Notes: generated by a model from the sequence alone, not told the origin. Shown: positions 27,701 to 37,471, numbered from the stretch's first letter. The stretch: 64,000 bases of DNA from Bordetella genomosp. 1 (GCF_002261335.1 NZ_NEVL01000002.1:124001-188000); one strand, 5' to 3'. A program made the numbers and translations.

Positions 27701-30700
27701 TGACGGTGCCGAGGCTCAGATCGCGCCCGGCGACGATGGCGGTCTGCCCGTGCTCGCCGCGGTTCACGACCCGGGCCGCGGCCAGCGTGGTGTCGCGGCC
27801 CGCCGTCACCAGCAGGCGCCCGCCGGGCCGGCTCACGTACAGGCCTGCGACGCGATCGAGATGGGTCCGGCTGAAGTCGCTGAGGCCTGCCCGCCTGGCG
27901 TCGCTGCGGGTGGTGCTGCGCACCTCGAGGTCGCGGCCGGCATGGAGCAGGAGCGCCGAATCGGCCTTCATGGTGCCGCCGATGTTGTCGATGTCCGTCC
28001 TGGCGTCGAGCGCCACGGCATCGCCCGTGATGCGGCCACCGAGGTTGCGCAGGTTATCCGCGGTGAGCTTTACCGCGGTGCGTCCGGCCACCGTGCCCGA
28101 GTTGAGCAGATCGCCTTGGAGGTGCAGGTCGATGGCATTGGCGGCCATCAGCGTGCCGTTGGCGTCCAGGTCGCCCGGCTGCATGCGGACATACACCTGC
28201 GGGACCAGCGCACGCGTGGTGCTGCCGTCGGCCAGGGTGACGACGCGCTCCACGAGCCAGACGATATCGCTCGTGAGCTGGGCCATCTGTGCCGCGCTGA
28301 GCGCGATGCCGGGACGCAGTTTCCATGCCCTCGCATAGGTGGCGCCTGCGTCCAGCAGCGCGCGGTACTGCGCCTCGTCGTTGGCGTAGCCGGCGAGGAA
28401 GCGGCGGCCGGTCAGCTGGTCTATCTGGTCGCGCACCAGTTGCTGCTCGTAGTAGCCGTCGCCCAGGCGCTTGTGTGTGGTGGTCGGGTCGTAGCCCAGC
28501 TGGGACAGCAGGTAGTCGGAACTGAGCCAGTTGCGATAGTTGGTGAATCGCGGGTCGGTTTCGATGAGGTAGCCCGCGGCCGCGGGGCCCGCGCGAAACA
28601 GGCTGTTGGCAGGGACTTCGGTGTCCACCCGCACCGTGCGTATGACGGCGGGCGCGTTGCCCTGGGCGTTCTCGACGGACTCGGCCGTGCCGGCGCCGGA
28701 TGGGCCGCCGGCGCTGCTCTGGCCGGTGTGGCGGCCGTCCACGGTAAAGCCGCTGCCGCTGCCGGCCGCGTTCTGCGCGATCTTCGAGACGTCGAGCGCA
28801 ATGGTCTGCACGATGTCGGCGGGCGTGTAGGCGATCCGGTCATCCCATTTGCGCTGGTGGTAGCGTCGGGTGCCGCCGCGCCACTTGCTGTACGTGAACT
28901 GGCTGGTGCCCACCTCGCGGATGATGTGCTCCCCGAAGGCGGCCTCGTTGTGCAGGTTAAGCAGGTCGCCCTGCAAGGTGCCGCCAGCGAGGATCCGGCT
29001 TTTGTCGTTGACCAGATCGTCCCCGCGCAGGCGCATGTCTGCGCCGGCGCGAATCATCGACGGCGCGCTTTCGGTGACGTGGGTTTCGTACTCGGTGCGC
29101 GTGACGTCGTATTGCGTCCAACTGTCGACCTCGGCGCCGGTGGTCTTGTGCCGGTAGCGCCCGGCGCGGCTCCAGTGCTCCCAGCGGTATTCACCGATGT
29201 CGTGCTTGTCCGGGGCGCTTTCGGGCTGGATGAGCATGCTGCGGGTGGGGCCGCCGACCAGGGCCGACACCGTGCTGAAGTGCAGGTTGCGATTGAGCAG
29301 GCGGCGGGTGTCGATGGTCAGGCCGCCCAACGATTCGATGATGGCGCTGGCGTTGCGCACCAGGCCGGCGCGGCCGGTCGCGTGATGGTCCGCGTCCAGC
29401 GCGCCGCCGATGTTGAGCGCGTCGCTGCCGCGACCGGCGCTGAAGATGAGGGCCTGTTCCCGGTTGTCGAGGGCGCCGGCACCGATGTCCAGGCGCTGGC
29501 GCGCCGCGATGGTCGGGGCGTGGCCCGCTTCGTCGCGGTTGTCGAGCGTGCCGGCCTGGATGGCCAGGTGATCGCCGTAGATTCGCCCGGTGCCGACGTT
29601 GTCCAGGGTGCCGGCGTCGATGCGGGTCTGGCCGCCGTCGATGAGGCCGCGGTTGCTCAGCGTGTCGCGCGCAATCACGGTGCTGCGGTTGCCGCTCATT
29701 TCGCCGGTGGCGGCGTTGTCGATGTTGGTACCGCGCAGTTCGAGGTCGCCGGCCTGCACTACGCCGCGGTTGCTCAGCAGGCCCGCGGTACCGATGACCG
29801 CACGCCCATTGGCCCTGATCTCCTCGAGGTTGGTGAAATCCTGCCGGAGGATGAGGCTCAGGTCGCCCCTGGACAGCAGGCTGCCGTCGCCGCCCAGGCT
29901 GCCGGCGCTCACGCCCAGGGATCGGCCGGCGAGCAGCGTGCCGCGCTGGTTGATGACGCGATCGGCGGCGACCTCGATGCGGCCGTCCGAAAGGATGTTG
30001 CCGCGGGCATTGACGAGCGTTCCGGCGCGAATGTCGAAGCCGGCATGGCTCGCCAGGGTGCCGTCGCCATTGTCCAGCTGCGCCCTGGCCTCGATGCGGC
30101 CTGCGGCCTCGCCGCTGTGCAGAACGGTGCCGGCGCGGTTGGAGACGTCCTGCGCGACCAACGAGAAGGCGCCCGCCACCTGCAGCTGGCCGGCGTCGTT
30201 GTCGAGTCGGCCGACCGCGATGCGGGCATCGGCTGCGACCTTGATCTCGCCTTTGTGGTTGCCGAGGTCGCCGCCGCTCACGTGGAGCCGGCGCAGGCCG
30301 AGGTGGCCGCCGTCGTTGTCGATGCCTGCGGTGGCCGCCACGTCGATACCGCCGCCGGCCATGATGCGGCCGTCCTCGTTATCCAGCGTGGCGGCGATGA
30401 CCAGCTCGCCGTCGGCCAGCGACGCACCATGCGTGTGGGACGGACGAACCGCTCCGCCGGCGGCGTCGTCACCCCGCGCGCCGTGGGTTTGCCCCGAGGT
30501 GCCCGGCGCTGCGGTGTCGCCCGGGTTTCGGGCGTTGTCCGGAGGCGTGGCGGCGTCGGCCGCCGCCAGACCGATGCGGCCGCCGGCACGGTTGGCGAGG
30601 AGGGCGGTGCGCAGCGTCAGGCCCTGGCTGCCGGTCTGCTCGATGGCGCCGCCGCGGTTCGTCAGCGATCGGGCATGGGCTGCGACGCGGCGCGCGTTCA

Positions 30701-31820
30701 GCGTGCCCCGGTCGTTGTCGATACTCCCGGGTGTGGACACCGCCAGGGTGCGGCCCGCGCTGATCGTGCCGGTATTGGTGATGCCGCCGCTCGCATCGAT
30801 ACGGACATCGGCCTGCGCCTGCATCGTGCCGCTGTTCTCGAGGCGGCCATCGGCGGTGACGACGAGCTGACCGATTTGCGCGCCCAGGGCGCCGGCGTTG
30901 CGCATGCCGACACCGTGCTCGGTGCCGACCAGCACGATCTTGCGGCTGTACATGCCGCCCAGCGCGCCGACATCCAGCGCGAACGCGGGGGCATCGCCGT
31001 CGGATGCGATCGTTCGTACCTCGGCGTGGTCGGCGTCGAGCGCGTTGGCGCCGGTGGTGACCTGCAGTCGCTGCGCCCAGATGCCGGCGTTCACCGCCAC
31101 GGCTCGGGCGATCAGGTCGGCATACTGGGTATCGCGCGCGTCCATGCCTTGGCCCGAGATCCGGATGGTGCCCCCTTCGACGCGGTAGGCCTCCAGGCTC
31201 CCGCCGTTGAAGACCGGTGTGCCGGTGGTGAGGGTGGCGCGCTCGGCGTTGATGAAGCCGCAGCCGTCGCAGGAGATGCCGGTGGGATTCGCGATCACGA
31301 GCTGGGCGCGCTCGCCCGCGACCTCGACGTAGCCCCGCAGCAGGCTCGGGTTGCTGGAATTCACTTCGTTCAGGATCACGCGCGCGGCGCCTGTGGCCAA
31401 CCAGGGATTGCCTTGCACCCAGCCACCCAGTTGCGTGCGGGTATTGGTGCGGGAGTTGTTGAGCACCGCGCCGGGGTGGTCGACGTCGAATTGCCGGTAC
31501 GTGTTGCGCGAAACGCCGGCGGCGCTGGGCGTCTGGATGTTCACCAGGAGCACGCCGTTGGCGGCGCGCAGCACGGTCGGGCGCTGCTGTGCGGGCGCGT
31601 CGGGATCCGCGACGATCTGTGCGCCGGCCATCGGCACGACGAGCGCCTGGCCCAGCGCGATCGCCAGGGCGAAGCGCAAGGGCAGGAGGGCGGCCAGGAC
31701 TCGGCGACGCGCCGCCGCGGCTCCGGATGCGCCGGGACGCTTGCGGCGCGCCGTTTCTGCGACGACCTGCAACACGCCCAACGCGCGGTTGAAGACGATG
31801 CGGTGGAGGTTCCTGTTCAT
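24720..31820 (-). CDS. cdiA: CdiA-type contact-dependent inhibition exoprotein (two-partner secretion)
   Basis: 2366 residues. Extended signal peptide region (MNRNLHRIVFNRALGVLQV, then a hydrophobic stretch to about residue 68), TPS secretion domain (about 75-320, with VIANPTGISCDGCGFINAERATLTTG), and long filamentous-haemagglutinin repeats to about 1950. Then comes a pretoxin region with STTRSGISAGV and a coiled, charged segment. The C-terminal module begins near residue 2170 (MRRLMIEDSKKFAG, KLGGTRIDLDIVCG) and ends APAAPFAMSEALPSEVWEA. No VENN motif and no nuclease signature is seen. AAGGAGAT precedes the ATG, 27 bases after cdiB. The last 800 bases are lower in GC, as expected of an exchanged toxin module. 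The toxin's activity is unknown. Confidence 0.88.
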   Translation of the reverse strand: MNRNLHRIVFNRALGVLQVVAETARRKRPGASGAAAARRRVLAALLPLRFALAIALGQALVVPMAGAQIVADPDAPAQQRPTVLRAANGVLLVNIQTPSAAGVSRNTYRQFDVDHPGAVLNNSRTNTRTQLGGWVQGNPWLATGAARVILNEVNSSNPSLLRGYVEVAGERAQLVIANPTGISCDGCGFINAERATLTTGTPVFNGGSLEAYRVEGGTIRISGQGMDARDTQYADLIARAVAVNAGIWAQRLQVTTGANALDADHAEVRTIASDGDAPAFALDVGALGGMYSRKIVLVGTEHGVGMRNAGALGAQIGQLVVTADGRLENSGTMQAQADVRIDASGGITNTGTISAGRTLAVSTPGSIDNDRGTLNARRVAAHARSLTNRGGAIEQTGSQGLTLRTALLANRAGGRIGLAAADAATPPDNARNPGDTAAPGTSGQTHGARGDDAAGGAVRPSHTHGASLADGELVIAATLDNEDGRIMAGGGIDVAATAGIDNDGGHLGLRRLHVSGGDLGNHKGEIKVAADARIAVGRLDNDAGQLQVAGAFSLVAQDVSNRAGTVLHSGEAAGRIEARAQLDNGDGTLASHAGFDIRAGTLVNARGNILSDGRIEVAADRVINQRGTLLAGRSLGVSAGSLGGDGSLLSRGDLSLILRQDFTNLEEIRANGRAVIGTAGLLSNRGVVQAGDLELRGTNIDNAATGEMSGNRSTVIARDTLSNRGLIDGGQTRIDAGTLDNVGTGRIYGDHLAIQAGTLDNRDEAGHAPTIAARQRLDIGAGALDNREQALIFSAGRGSDALNIGGALDADHHATGRAGLVRNASAIIESLGGLTIDTRRLLNRNLHFSTVSALVGGPTRSMLIQPESAPDKHDIGEYRWEHWSRAGRYRHKTTGAEVDSWTQYDVTRTEYETHVTESAPSMIRAGADMRLRGDDLVNDKSRILAGGTLQGDLLNLHNEAAFGEHIIREVGTSQFTYSKWRGGTRRYHQRKWDDRIAYTPADIVQTIALDVSKIAQNAAGSGSGFTVDGRHTGQSSAGGPSGAGTAESVENAQGNAPAVIRTVRVDTEVPANSLFRAGPAAAGYLIETDPRFTNYRNWLSSDYLLSQLGYDPTTTHKRLGDGYYEQQLVRDQIDQLTGRRFLAGYANDEAQYRALLDAGATYARAWKLRPGIALSAAQMAQLTSDIVWLVERVVTLADGSTTRALVPQVYVRMQPGDLDANGTLMAANAIDLHLQGDLLNSGTVAGRTAVKLTADNLRNLGGRITGDAVALDARTDIDNIGGTMKADSALLLHAGRDLEVRSTTRSDARRAGLSDFSRTHLDRVAGLYVSRPGGRLLVTAGRDTTLAAARVVNRGEHGQTAIVAGRDLSLGTVTVAEHESNVRNASNYLRQGERREVGTRIETAGDVRLQAGRDLSATAAHVNSERGAVVTVARRDVDIRAGQAGNDWSEGRQHTFKGLLGASRRTTRESLAETRAVSTTFSGNTVAVQGRDVTITGSNVVSDARTVVVAKRDLTLQAATETRKESHFKESRKSGFLYDGGLAVTLGNRTQSGDRNSASTRAAASTVGATGGDVALVAGDHYQQTGSHVVAPKGDVDIRARKADIVEARETGTSAQQSKFRQSGLTVALTAPVISAVQTGQQMKRAADDAADTRMKALAAATTGMSAMNAITAVQASPDTAGGISISITAGASKNDSQSSTHYDTAAGSTVVAGRNMRISATGAGDDANLTVRGSTLRAGGSARLRADGDIDLLAARNTVETRRDSSQSSGGVGVAISVGANGVGFGVTANASRGKGSGKGQDVTWTHTHVDAGDTLTLESGGDTHLRGAVARGRQVAADVGGNLDIESLQDTSRFKSKDSNIGGSVTAGVGFAASASYGKSKVDGDFASVREQSGIQAGDGGFDVEVDGDTRLKGAVIASTDKAVQDGLNRLSTRTLTAGDLENRSAYRATGASVSGGFGMGAGDRKADASPQSEGAAGTSDAAPASNVAGQGSEWSWQNFGTGANAGAPGYVKKHGSEHSTTRSGISAGVTEIRDHTAQHAETGKTAEQAVSSLDREVRTGDSAHGLTRNWDPEKLAAQVKAQAEIAAAFSQQAYSQVHQYAQRERAGLQEKLKAAEKDPQAKAAVEAELRDLKLQERALNVLIGAVTGSGASAVTKESLSAAASEMRRLMIEDSKKFAGITDGSNVPLSNISGVSEGVDGDGKKLGGTRIDLDIVCGVENERCVANSDGSLQRDRNNIVKFDSKSLEMTLEQFLESDEGKRAIGATGGIQGAKGTLFGIQYVAGSLADKIVEAFAGPHDMIGGKLSGLYDKEGNARRGRSKFISNAQDAWSLIALAPAAPFAMSEALPSEVWEAISILIEASK

Positions 31821-31847
31821 GCCATCTCCTTTATTGCGTGCGCAACT

Positions 31848-33554
31848 TCAGAGGGACCAGCTGAGGCTGAAGCCCGTCGTGAATGCGTCGGTCCTGAAAC
31901 CCCCGGGCCGGAACAGCGGGGTGCCGGCAAACAGGTCCCAGTGGAAGCCCTTGACGCCACCTCGCAGGCCGATGACGGCCCCGGCCAGGTCGCGCCCGGG
32001 GAGCCAGCGCGTGGATGGGCCACCGACATGCCCGTAGTCGGCGCCGACGTAGAGCTCCTGGCCCGCGCCGAGCAGCAGGCCGAGTTCGTTGCGCCATACC
32101 CAGCCGCGGTCGCCCATCAGGGTCAGCTCGCCGCTGAAGCCGCGCACGGTGTAGCGCCCGCCGATGGAGAAGCGGTCCTGCGGCACCAGCGGTGTGCGAT
32201 TCCATTGCGCGCGCCAACTGCCGATGTAGCGGACGTGTTGCGTTCCGAGCCTCAAGGGAAGCGTCAATTGGGCGTCTGCGGAGATCACCTGCATGCGAGA
32301 GGTGCCTTCCCCGAACGCTTCCTCGGGCGCGGTCATCGCGTGGAAGGCGCCGGTGCCGCGCCGGTAGGAGAGGCTCGCATCGAGCGTGCTTGCGCCCAGG
32401 TACTCGCGGTGCGTGAGCCCCAGTTCCCAGCCGCCGCTGCGGCGACGCTGGACCGCGATTTCCGTGTCGTCGATGAAGTTGCTCGACGTGCGCATCCAGG
32501 CGCGCAGGTAGAGGGCCGTCTTGCGCGTGGCATCGCGATGGATGAGCCGCGACAGCCGCACTTCGGCGTTGCTGCTGGTGCCGCTGTAGCGATAGCGCTG
32601 GCTGTAGCCGGCCACGGTCTGCCGGTAGTCGTAGGCGCTGGCGGTGGCGCCGAGCGTCCAGTAGCCGTAAGGCACGCTGTAATGGGCGGTGTAGGCCCGG
32701 GTGCCTTTGCCCTTACCGTTGAAGACGTCGTGGTTGACGTAGGCGTAGAACAGGTCGTTCCACATGAGCAGGTCATCGAGCGAGAGCGTGAGCCCGCCCT
32801 GCAGCCTGCCCGTGGCTTTGCTGCCGGCGTCGTCCAGGAAGACGGACAGCCTGACCGGCGGGGAGCGCTGGCGCCAGGCGATGACCAGATCGCTTTCGCC
32901 GGGCCCGGCGTCCTCGCCCTCGGCCGGTACGATCCGGATGTCTGCCTCCACCGTGGGCACGCGCTTGAAGTTCTCGAGCGCCTGTTCGATGTCACGCAGG
33001 TCGAGCAGGTCGCCGCGCCTGGCCGGCACGGCGTTCCATGCGGTGGCCTTGCGCGAGGTGCCGGCGGCATAGCGGATGGCACGAATGCGGCCGGGCACGA
33101 GGGTCAGCGTCAGGACGCCGGCATTCAGATCCTGCGGTGCCGCCAGCACGCGGGTGGTGACGAAGCCGCGGGCGACGATGGCATTCTGCACCCGGGCCAT
33201 CACCCCGTTGATGCCGCGAGCGCCGAGACAGCGGCCGGTGGCGGGATCGTCTGTCGGATCTGCTGCCTTCAGTGCCCAGGCAAAGCGCGCGGCGTACTCG
33301 CCGTCCAGTCGAATCCGGGTAATGCGCAAGCACGGCGTGTCATCCGTCGGCAATCGCCCCGGCGGCGGCGCCTGCGACGGCGGCAAGCGCACGTCCGGCG
33401 CGGCTTCCTGCTGCTCGCGCAGCACCCGCTCGCGTTCCTGCTGGCGGAGATGCTCTTGTGCGGCGGCGTCGGGCAGGGGTTGTGGCAAGGCCGGAACGAC
33501 GGGCGCCAGCGAGAGCAACAAGGCCCAAGGCATTCGCAGAATCCGAGTCCCCAT
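31848..33554 (-). CDS. cdiB: CdiB-type two-partner secretion outer-membrane transporter
   Basis: 568 residues from ATG 33554 (GAGG upstream; an in-frame GTG at 33566 is an alternative). Signal peptide with ALLLSLAPVVPALPQ, a Gln/Arg-rich helix and linker, POTRA domains (about residues 75-225, with ITRIRLDG and VPGRIRAIRYA), then a 16-strand barrel. The secretion-motif strand reads RFSIGGRYTVRGF, and the C-terminus FSLSWSL ends in Leu with aromatic alternation. It binds the TPS domain of CdiA in the periplasm and threads it to the surface. The two genes form an operon in the order B-A-I. Confidence 0.9.
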   Translation of the reverse strand: MGTRILRMPWALLLSLAPVVPALPQPLPDAAAQEHLRQQERERVLREQQEAAPDVRLPPSQAPPPGRLPTDDTPCLRITRIRLDGEYAARFAWALKAADPTDDPATGRCLGARGINGVMARVQNAIVARGFVTTRVLAAPQDLNAGVLTLTLVPGRIRAIRYAAGTSRKATAWNAVPARRGDLLDLRDIEQALENFKRVPTVEADIRIVPAEGEDAGPGESDLVIAWRQRSPPVRLSVFLDDAGSKATGRLQGGLTLSLDDLLMWNDLFYAYVNHDVFNGKGKGTRAYTAHYSVPYGYWTLGATASAYDYRQTVAGYSQRYRYSGTSSNAEVRLSRLIHRDATRKTALYLRAWMRTSSNFIDDTEIAVQRRRSGGWELGLTHREYLGASTLDASLSYRRGTGAFHAMTAPEEAFGEGTSRMQVISADAQLTLPLRLGTQHVRYIGSWRAQWNRTPLVPQDRFSIGGRYTVRGFSGELTLMGDRGWVWRNELGLLLGAGQELYVGADYGHVGGPSTRWLPGRDLAGAVIGLRGGVKGFHWDLFAGTPLFRPGGFRTDAFTTGFSLSWSL

Positions 33555-33919
33555 TGCGGTCCTCACCCATGTCCGTTTGCGTCGCGTGCAAAAGCAGTCC
33601 CGCGCGGAAAGCGTGGCGCTCGACGTTGCTGGTCAGTCAGCGGTGAGGATAGATTTCGATTTGAATAAAGCGAACGCGAGAACGGTCCGAGTATTGATGG
33701 GGCGGTGACTTGGCGACGGGGGCTTCCCGACGCGCGGGAGGCACTGCGCCCCACCGGGGGAGGGTGGGGCGATTCGGACAGGGGTGTGGGAATCTTGTCG
33801 CACCCTGCCGGATCGAGGGGACGCTGGCCTGTGCTGGCGCGGGACGAAAAAAAAGGCCAAAACCGAGTTTTGGCCTTTCTTCGGTCATTCGTGGACTTGG
33901 GCGTCCAGGAACGAAAATT
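33555..33919. other. Gene-free stretch between cdiB and tRNA-Gly
   Basis: It holds the upstream region of cdiB (an AT-richer patch around 33640-33680 is the likely promoter area, without convincing boxes) and the terminator at 33846-33878 for the minus-strand tRNA. Nothing else is seen. Confidence 0.5.
33846..33878 (-). terminator. Terminator downstream of tRNA-Gly copy 2
   Basis: Minus-strand stem AAAGGCCAAAA/TTTTGGCCTTT with a 5-base loop followed by a T-run, about 40 bases past the tRNA 3' end. Confidence 0.82.
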
Positions 33920-33995
33920 TGGAGCGGGAGACGAGTCTCGAACTCGCGACCTCAACCTTGGCAAGGTTGCGCTCTACCAACTGAGCTACTCCCGC
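33920..33995 (-). tRNA. tRNA-Gly (GCC), copy 2
   Basis: A 76-base tRNA with CCA encoded, identical to the copy at 3502-3577 and in the same orientation. The two copies bracket about 30 kb of accessory genes. Confidence 0.95.
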
Positions 33996-34305
33996 ATGGA
34001 GTGGTACTGCCGTACTGCTTGATGCCGGTCTGATCGTCTAAACGCTGCAGTTTTTTTGCAATATCGTTTCAACGACAGGCGCGCATTCTACATGGTTTTT
34101 TCGGTTTTGCAAACTTGCCTGGAAATTTTCATTTCGCTGTACTTGCTTGCCCCGCCTGCCTGCGTATGCCCCACCGAGAGCAGGATCCGCAGTTCCATGC
34201 AGCTTTGCTCTTGCCCGATCCGAAATCAGCCGGTGATCGAAGTCACCGTGGTCGAATCGAGTAATATGAGCGAAGACCAAGACTATAGCATAACCAATCG
34301 TATCG
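33996..34305. other. Gene-free stretch between tRNA-Gly and murB
   Basis: AT-richer divergent upstream region carrying the promoters for the minus-strand tRNA and plus-strand murB. TAATAT at 34262-34267 could be a -10 for murB, but no good -35 accompanies it. No coding sequence is supported. Confidence 0.45.
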
Positions 34306-35373
34306 ATGTCAATCTCCGCAGTGCCCGATCTCGAAAAATCCCTGCACCCTGCCGCGCAGGACCTGACCGCGCTCAATACGCTGGGGCTGGAATGCGCCGC
34401 GCGTGCCTGCGTCACGCTCGATGACGTGGCGCAATTGCCGGCGCTGTCGCAGCTGGCGCAACGCTACCGCTCCGTGCTGGTGCTGGGCGGGGGCAGCAAT
34501 ATGGTGCTGCCGCGAGACGTCGACGGCCTGGTGCTGCGGGTGGCCTTGCGCGGCGTGCGGTTGCTGGAGGCGCGGACCGACGCCTGGATCGTCGAGGCCG
34601 CCGCGGGCGAGGTCTGGCACGGATTCGTGACCGAGACGCTCGCGCGCGGCTGGGACGGGCTGGAGAACCTGGCGCTGATCCCCGGCACCGTGGGCGCCAG
34701 CCCGGTGCAGAACATCGGCGCCTACGGGGTGGAGCTGGCGGACCGGTTCGAGAGCCTGCTCGCCTGGGATCTGGCGCAAGGCCGCATGGTCGAGATGAAT
34801 GCCGCCGAGTGCGGCTTCGCCTATCGCGACAGCTTCTTCAAGCACCAGCCGGCCGGGCGCTGGGTCATCACGGCCGTGCGCTTCCGGCTGCCGCGTCCGT
34901 GGCGTGCGGTGCTGGGCTATCCCGACCTGCAGCGCCACGCCGGCCTCGCCGCCGCGATGGCGCAGGCGGCCGGCCCGACGGCGCGCATGATCTTCGATGC
35001 GGTCTGCGAAATCCGGCACGCCAAGCTGCCCGATCCGGCGCGTATCGGCAATGCCGGCAGTTTCTTCAAGAATCCGCTGGTCTCGCCGGAGCAGCGGGAG
35101 GCGCTGCTCGCGGCGCATCCCGGCCTGGTCTCGTATGCGCAGGCCGATGGCCGCTACAAGCTCGCGGCCGGCTGGCTGATCGATCAGTGCGGCTGGAAGG
35201 GGCGCGCACTGGGCGCCGCCGGCGTGCACGAACGGCAGGCGCTGGTGCTGGTCAATCGCGGCGGCGCGCGGGCCGACGACATCATGGCGCTGGCGGCCGC
35301 GATCCAGGCCGACGTGCAGGCGCGCTTCGGCGTGTTGCTGGAGCCCGAGCCGGTGGTGGTGGCCGGCGCCTGA
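34306..35373 (+). CDS. murB: UDP-N-acetylenolpyruvoylglucosamine reductase
   Basis: 355 residues. This flavoenzyme reduces UDP-GlcNAc-enolpyruvate to UDP-MurNAc with NADPH in the cytoplasm, the second committed step of peptidoglycan synthesis. The FAD-binding motif [11 protein letters not shown], the central [18 protein letters not shown] and YRDSFFK, and the catalytic-serine segment [12 protein letters not shown] are all present. The length suits the type I (E. coli-like) enzyme. It is a single-gene unit with its own terminator, convergent with dapB. Confidence 0.95.
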   Translation: MSISAVPDLEKSLHPAAQDLTALNTLGLECAARACVTLDDVAQLPALSQLAQRYRSVLVLGGGSNMVLPRDVDGLVLRVALRGVRLLEARTDAWIVEAAAGEVWHGFVTETLARGWDGLENLALIPGTVGASPVQNIGAYGVELADRFESLLAWDLAQGRMVEMNAAECGFAYRDSFFKHQPAGRWVITAVRFRLPRPWRAVLGYPDLQRHAGLAAAMAQAAGPTARMIFDAVCEIRHAKLPDPARIGNAGSFFKNPLVSPEQREALLAAHPGLVSYAQADGRYKLAAGWLIDQCGWKGRALGAAGVHERQALVLVNRGGARADDIMALAAAIQADVQARFGVLLEPEPVVVAGA

Positions 35374-35394
35374 TCGTTGCGCGCGCAAATGAAT

Positions 35395-35424
35395 AAAGCG
35401 GCCCGGAAGGCCGCTTTATTTTTT
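35395..35424 (+). terminator. Terminator of murB
   Basis: Stem AAAGCGGCC/GGCCGCTTT around a 5-base loop, followed by ATTTTTT. It lies between murB and the convergent dapB and could also serve dapB, since the A-run before the stem is present. Confidence 0.85.
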
Positions 35425-35438
35425 GGCATGCGCCGGGT

Positions 35439-36230
35439 TTACTCGCCCAGCACGGCCTGCATGTCGTACAGGCCGTTGTGCTTGCCTTCGAGGAAACGCG
35501 CCGCGCGCAGGGCGCCCTGCGCGTAGGTCACGCGGCTGCTGGAGCGGTGCGTGATCTCGATGCGTTCGCCGGGGCCGCAGAAATACACGGTGTGGTCGCC
35601 GACGATGTCGCCGCCGCGCACCACCGAGAAGCCGATGGTGCCGGGTTTGCGCACGCCGGTGTCGCCGTGACGCGTCCAGGTGGCGACGTCGGGCAGGGCG
35701 ACGTCCCAGGCCGAGGCCACCACTTCGCCCATCTTGAGCGCCGTGCCCGACGGCGCGTCGATCTTGTTGCGATGGTGGGCTTCGAACACCTCGACGTCGT
35801 AGCCGCTGTTGAGCAGGCGCGCGGCCAGGTCGAGCAGCTTGAACGTGGCGTTCACGCCCACGCTCATGTTGGGCGCCGACACCACGGCGATCTTCTGGGC
35901 GGCGACCTCGATCGCGGCGCGGCCGTTGTCATCGAAACCGGTGGTGCCGATCACGATGTTGGTGCCGTGCTTGATGCAGGCCTCGAGGTGGACCAGCGTG
36001 CCCTCGGGGCGCGTGAAGTCGATCAGGCAGTCGGCCTGGGCGAGCGCGTCGAGGTCGTCGGTGAGCAGCACGCCGGTGCTGCGGCCGACCGAGGCGCCGG
36101 CGTCCTGGCCGAGGCTGGGCGAGCCGGCACGGTCGAGCGCCACGGTCAGTTGCAGGCCTTCGGTGGCGAGCACGCCCTCGATCAGCATCTGTCCCATCCG
36201 GCCGCTGGCGCCGGCAATAGCAATACGCAT
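35439..36230 (-). CDS. dapB: 4-hydroxy-tetrahydrodipicolinate reductase
   Basis: 263 residues from ATG 36230 ([14 protein letters not shown], the canonical start); longer in-frame extensions upstream overlap bamE. The N-terminal Rossmann motif GASGRMG binds NAD(P)H, DFTRPEGT and GTTGF are conserved, and the substrate/catalytic segment [16 protein letters not shown] contains the active-site histidines and lysine. It acts in the diaminopimelate/lysine pathway. The gene follows bamE by 13 bases, so the two are co-transcribed, as in Bordetella relatives. Confidence 0.96.
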   Translation of the reverse strand: MRIAIAGASGRMGQMLIEGVLATEGLQLTVALDRAGSPSLGQDAGASVGRSTGVLLTDDLDALAQADCLIDFTRPEGTLVHLEACIKHGTNIVIGTTGFDDNGRAAIEVAAQKIAVVSAPNMSVGVNATFKLLDLAARLLNSGYDVEVFEAHHRNKIDAPSGTALKMGEVVASAWDVALPDVATWTRHGDTGVRKPGTIGFSVVRGGDIVGDHTVYFCGPGERIEITHRSSSRVTYAQGALRAARFLEGKHNGLYDMQAVLGE

Positions 36231-36243
36231 GGTGTTCCTTGGA

Positions 36244-36786
36244 TTACCTGATGGGCTCGGGCGAGGAGCCCGGCGCGCCCGGATACTGCGTGGCCGGGTT
36301 GGCGGGGGCGTTGATCTGCGGACGCGGGGCTTTCTCTTCGCTCTCGTCACGCTTTTCTTCGCGCGCCTCTTCCTTGTCGGTGCGCTTGAGCGCGGCGGCA
36401 TCGGGCTTGTTGATCTGGAAGGGCTGCAGCTCGGGCTGCTCGTCGCCGCTCCAGCGGGTCAGGCGGTCGTTTTCGAACCAGACCGTGAACTGGCGCTCTT
36501 CGGCCTTGCCGTAGCCCGGCTTGAAGTAGTAGGGGTAGTCCCAGCGATCGCCGTGCAGCACGCTGGTGAGCGTGGGGCTGCCCAGCGCGAAGCGCACTTG
36601 CTCGCGCGTCATGCCTTGTTGGAGCAGGGCCACCTGCTCGCTGGTGATCCAGTTGCCTTGCTGGATGTCGGCCTTGTACGGGAAACCCCATTTGCCGCCG
36701 GAGCATGCGGTCAGGGCAGCCGCCAGGGCCACGGTCACCAGCACCGTCTTGACGGGCCGGAAGGGAATACGTGCAATCATGGACAC
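36244..36786 (-). CDS. bamE: Outer-membrane assembly lipoprotein BamE (OmlA)
   Basis: 180 residues from GTG 36786, supported by AGGGG six bases upstream; an ATG two codons inside (36780) is the alternative. Signal peptide with lipobox LTAC. The SmpA/OmlA domain runs from about residue 38 to 115 ([47 protein letters not shown]). It is a component of the Bam complex that folds outer-membrane proteins. A charged and proline-rich tail of about 60 residues follows. It is divergent from fur, the usual pairing in proteobacteria. Confidence 0.92.
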   Translation of the reverse strand: MSMIARIPFRPVKTVLVTVALAAALTACSGGKWGFPYKADIQQGNWITSEQVALLQQGMTREQVRFALGSPTLTSVLHGDRWDYPYYFKPGYGKAEERQFTVWFENDRLTRWSGDEQPELQPFQINKPDAAALKRTDKEEAREEKRDESEEKAPRPQINAPANPATQYPGAPGSSPEPIR

Positions 36787-37051
36787 TACGCGCCCCTATT
36801 ATTGGAAACGAACAAAACCGTTATCATAAAGGTTTAATAACGAGTTCCGCAGCGCAGTGGGCATCTGGAAGCGCTGGCTTGCGGCCGGCTCGGTAACAAA
36901 TCGGGGGTCAAGACCCGATCGGTTGCCCGTTCCGGACCAACTCGCAGCCGGTAGGTAGCGCGACGGCAGCCATGTCTGGCCGGCCGATGCGCACCGGATG
37001 CAGGGTAATTCCACCCAGCCCATGCCACCGCGGACGGAGAGCGATTACACC

Positions 37052-37471
37052 ATGAGCGACCAAAGCGAATTGAAAAACATGGGTTTGAAGGCGACGTTCC
37101 CGCGCCTGAAGATTCTCGACATTTTCCGCAAGTCCGATCACCGCCACCTCAGCGCCGAAGACGTCTATCGCGCCCTGATCGGCGAGAGCGTCGAGATCGG
37201 TCTGGCCACCGTGTATCGCGTGCTGACCCAGTTCGAGCAGGCCGGCATCCTGAGCCGCAGCCAGTTCGACACGGGCAAGGCCGTGTTCGAGCTCAACGAC
37301 GGCGACCACCACGATCACCTGATCTGCACCAACTGCGGCGCCGTGGTCGAATTCACGGATCCCGACATCGAGAAGCGCCAGCACAAGATCGCCAAGGACA
37401 ACGGCTTCCTGCTCGAAAGCCATGCCATGGTGCTCTACGGCATCTGCGGCAACTGCCAGAAGTCGCGCTGA
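37052..37471 (+). CDS. fur: Ferric uptake regulator
   Basis: 139 residues from ATG 37052 ([21 protein letters not shown]); an earlier ATG adds a non-conserved extension. The winged helix in residues about 1-82 ([34 protein letters not shown]) is followed by the [10 protein letters not shown] and GICGNC motifs with metal-binding His and Cys. Fe2+-bound Fur represses iron-uptake genes. The upstream 36787-37051 is AT-richer near bamE, but I see no convincing Fur box. A bidirectional terminator follows. Confidence 0.96.
   Translation: MSDQSELKNMGLKATFPRLKILDIFRKSDHRHLSAEDVYRALIGESVEIGLATVYRVLTQFEQAGILSRSQFDTGKAVFELNDGDHHDHLICTNCGAVVEFTDPDIEKRQHKIAKDNGFLLESHAMVLYGICGNCQKSR

Noticed and set aside
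24720-31820. Interpretation of the large exoprotein as a pure adhesin (FhaB-like)
   Set aside because: The immunity-type gene overlapping its stop, the lower-GC exchangeable C-terminus and the displaced C-terminal remnants fit a CDI toxin; adhesion may still be a secondary role.
25407-33668. A continuous 2753-codon open frame on the plus strand opposite cdiA and cdiB
   Set aside because: It is an artefact of high GC in the antisense frame of a repetitive gene: it has no domain, spans two genes with clear signal peptides and family motifs, and its composition is Val/Ala/Gly-rich nonsense.
33600-33680. A sigma-70 promoter for cdiB (TTCGCT, 17 bases, TATCCT on the minus strand)
   Set aside because: Only about half of the box positions match; too weak to list as a promoter.
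36787-37051. A Fur box between bamE and fur
   Set aside because: The AT-rich patch (around TTATCATAAAGG) matches the 19-base consensus only loosely; not reported as a site.
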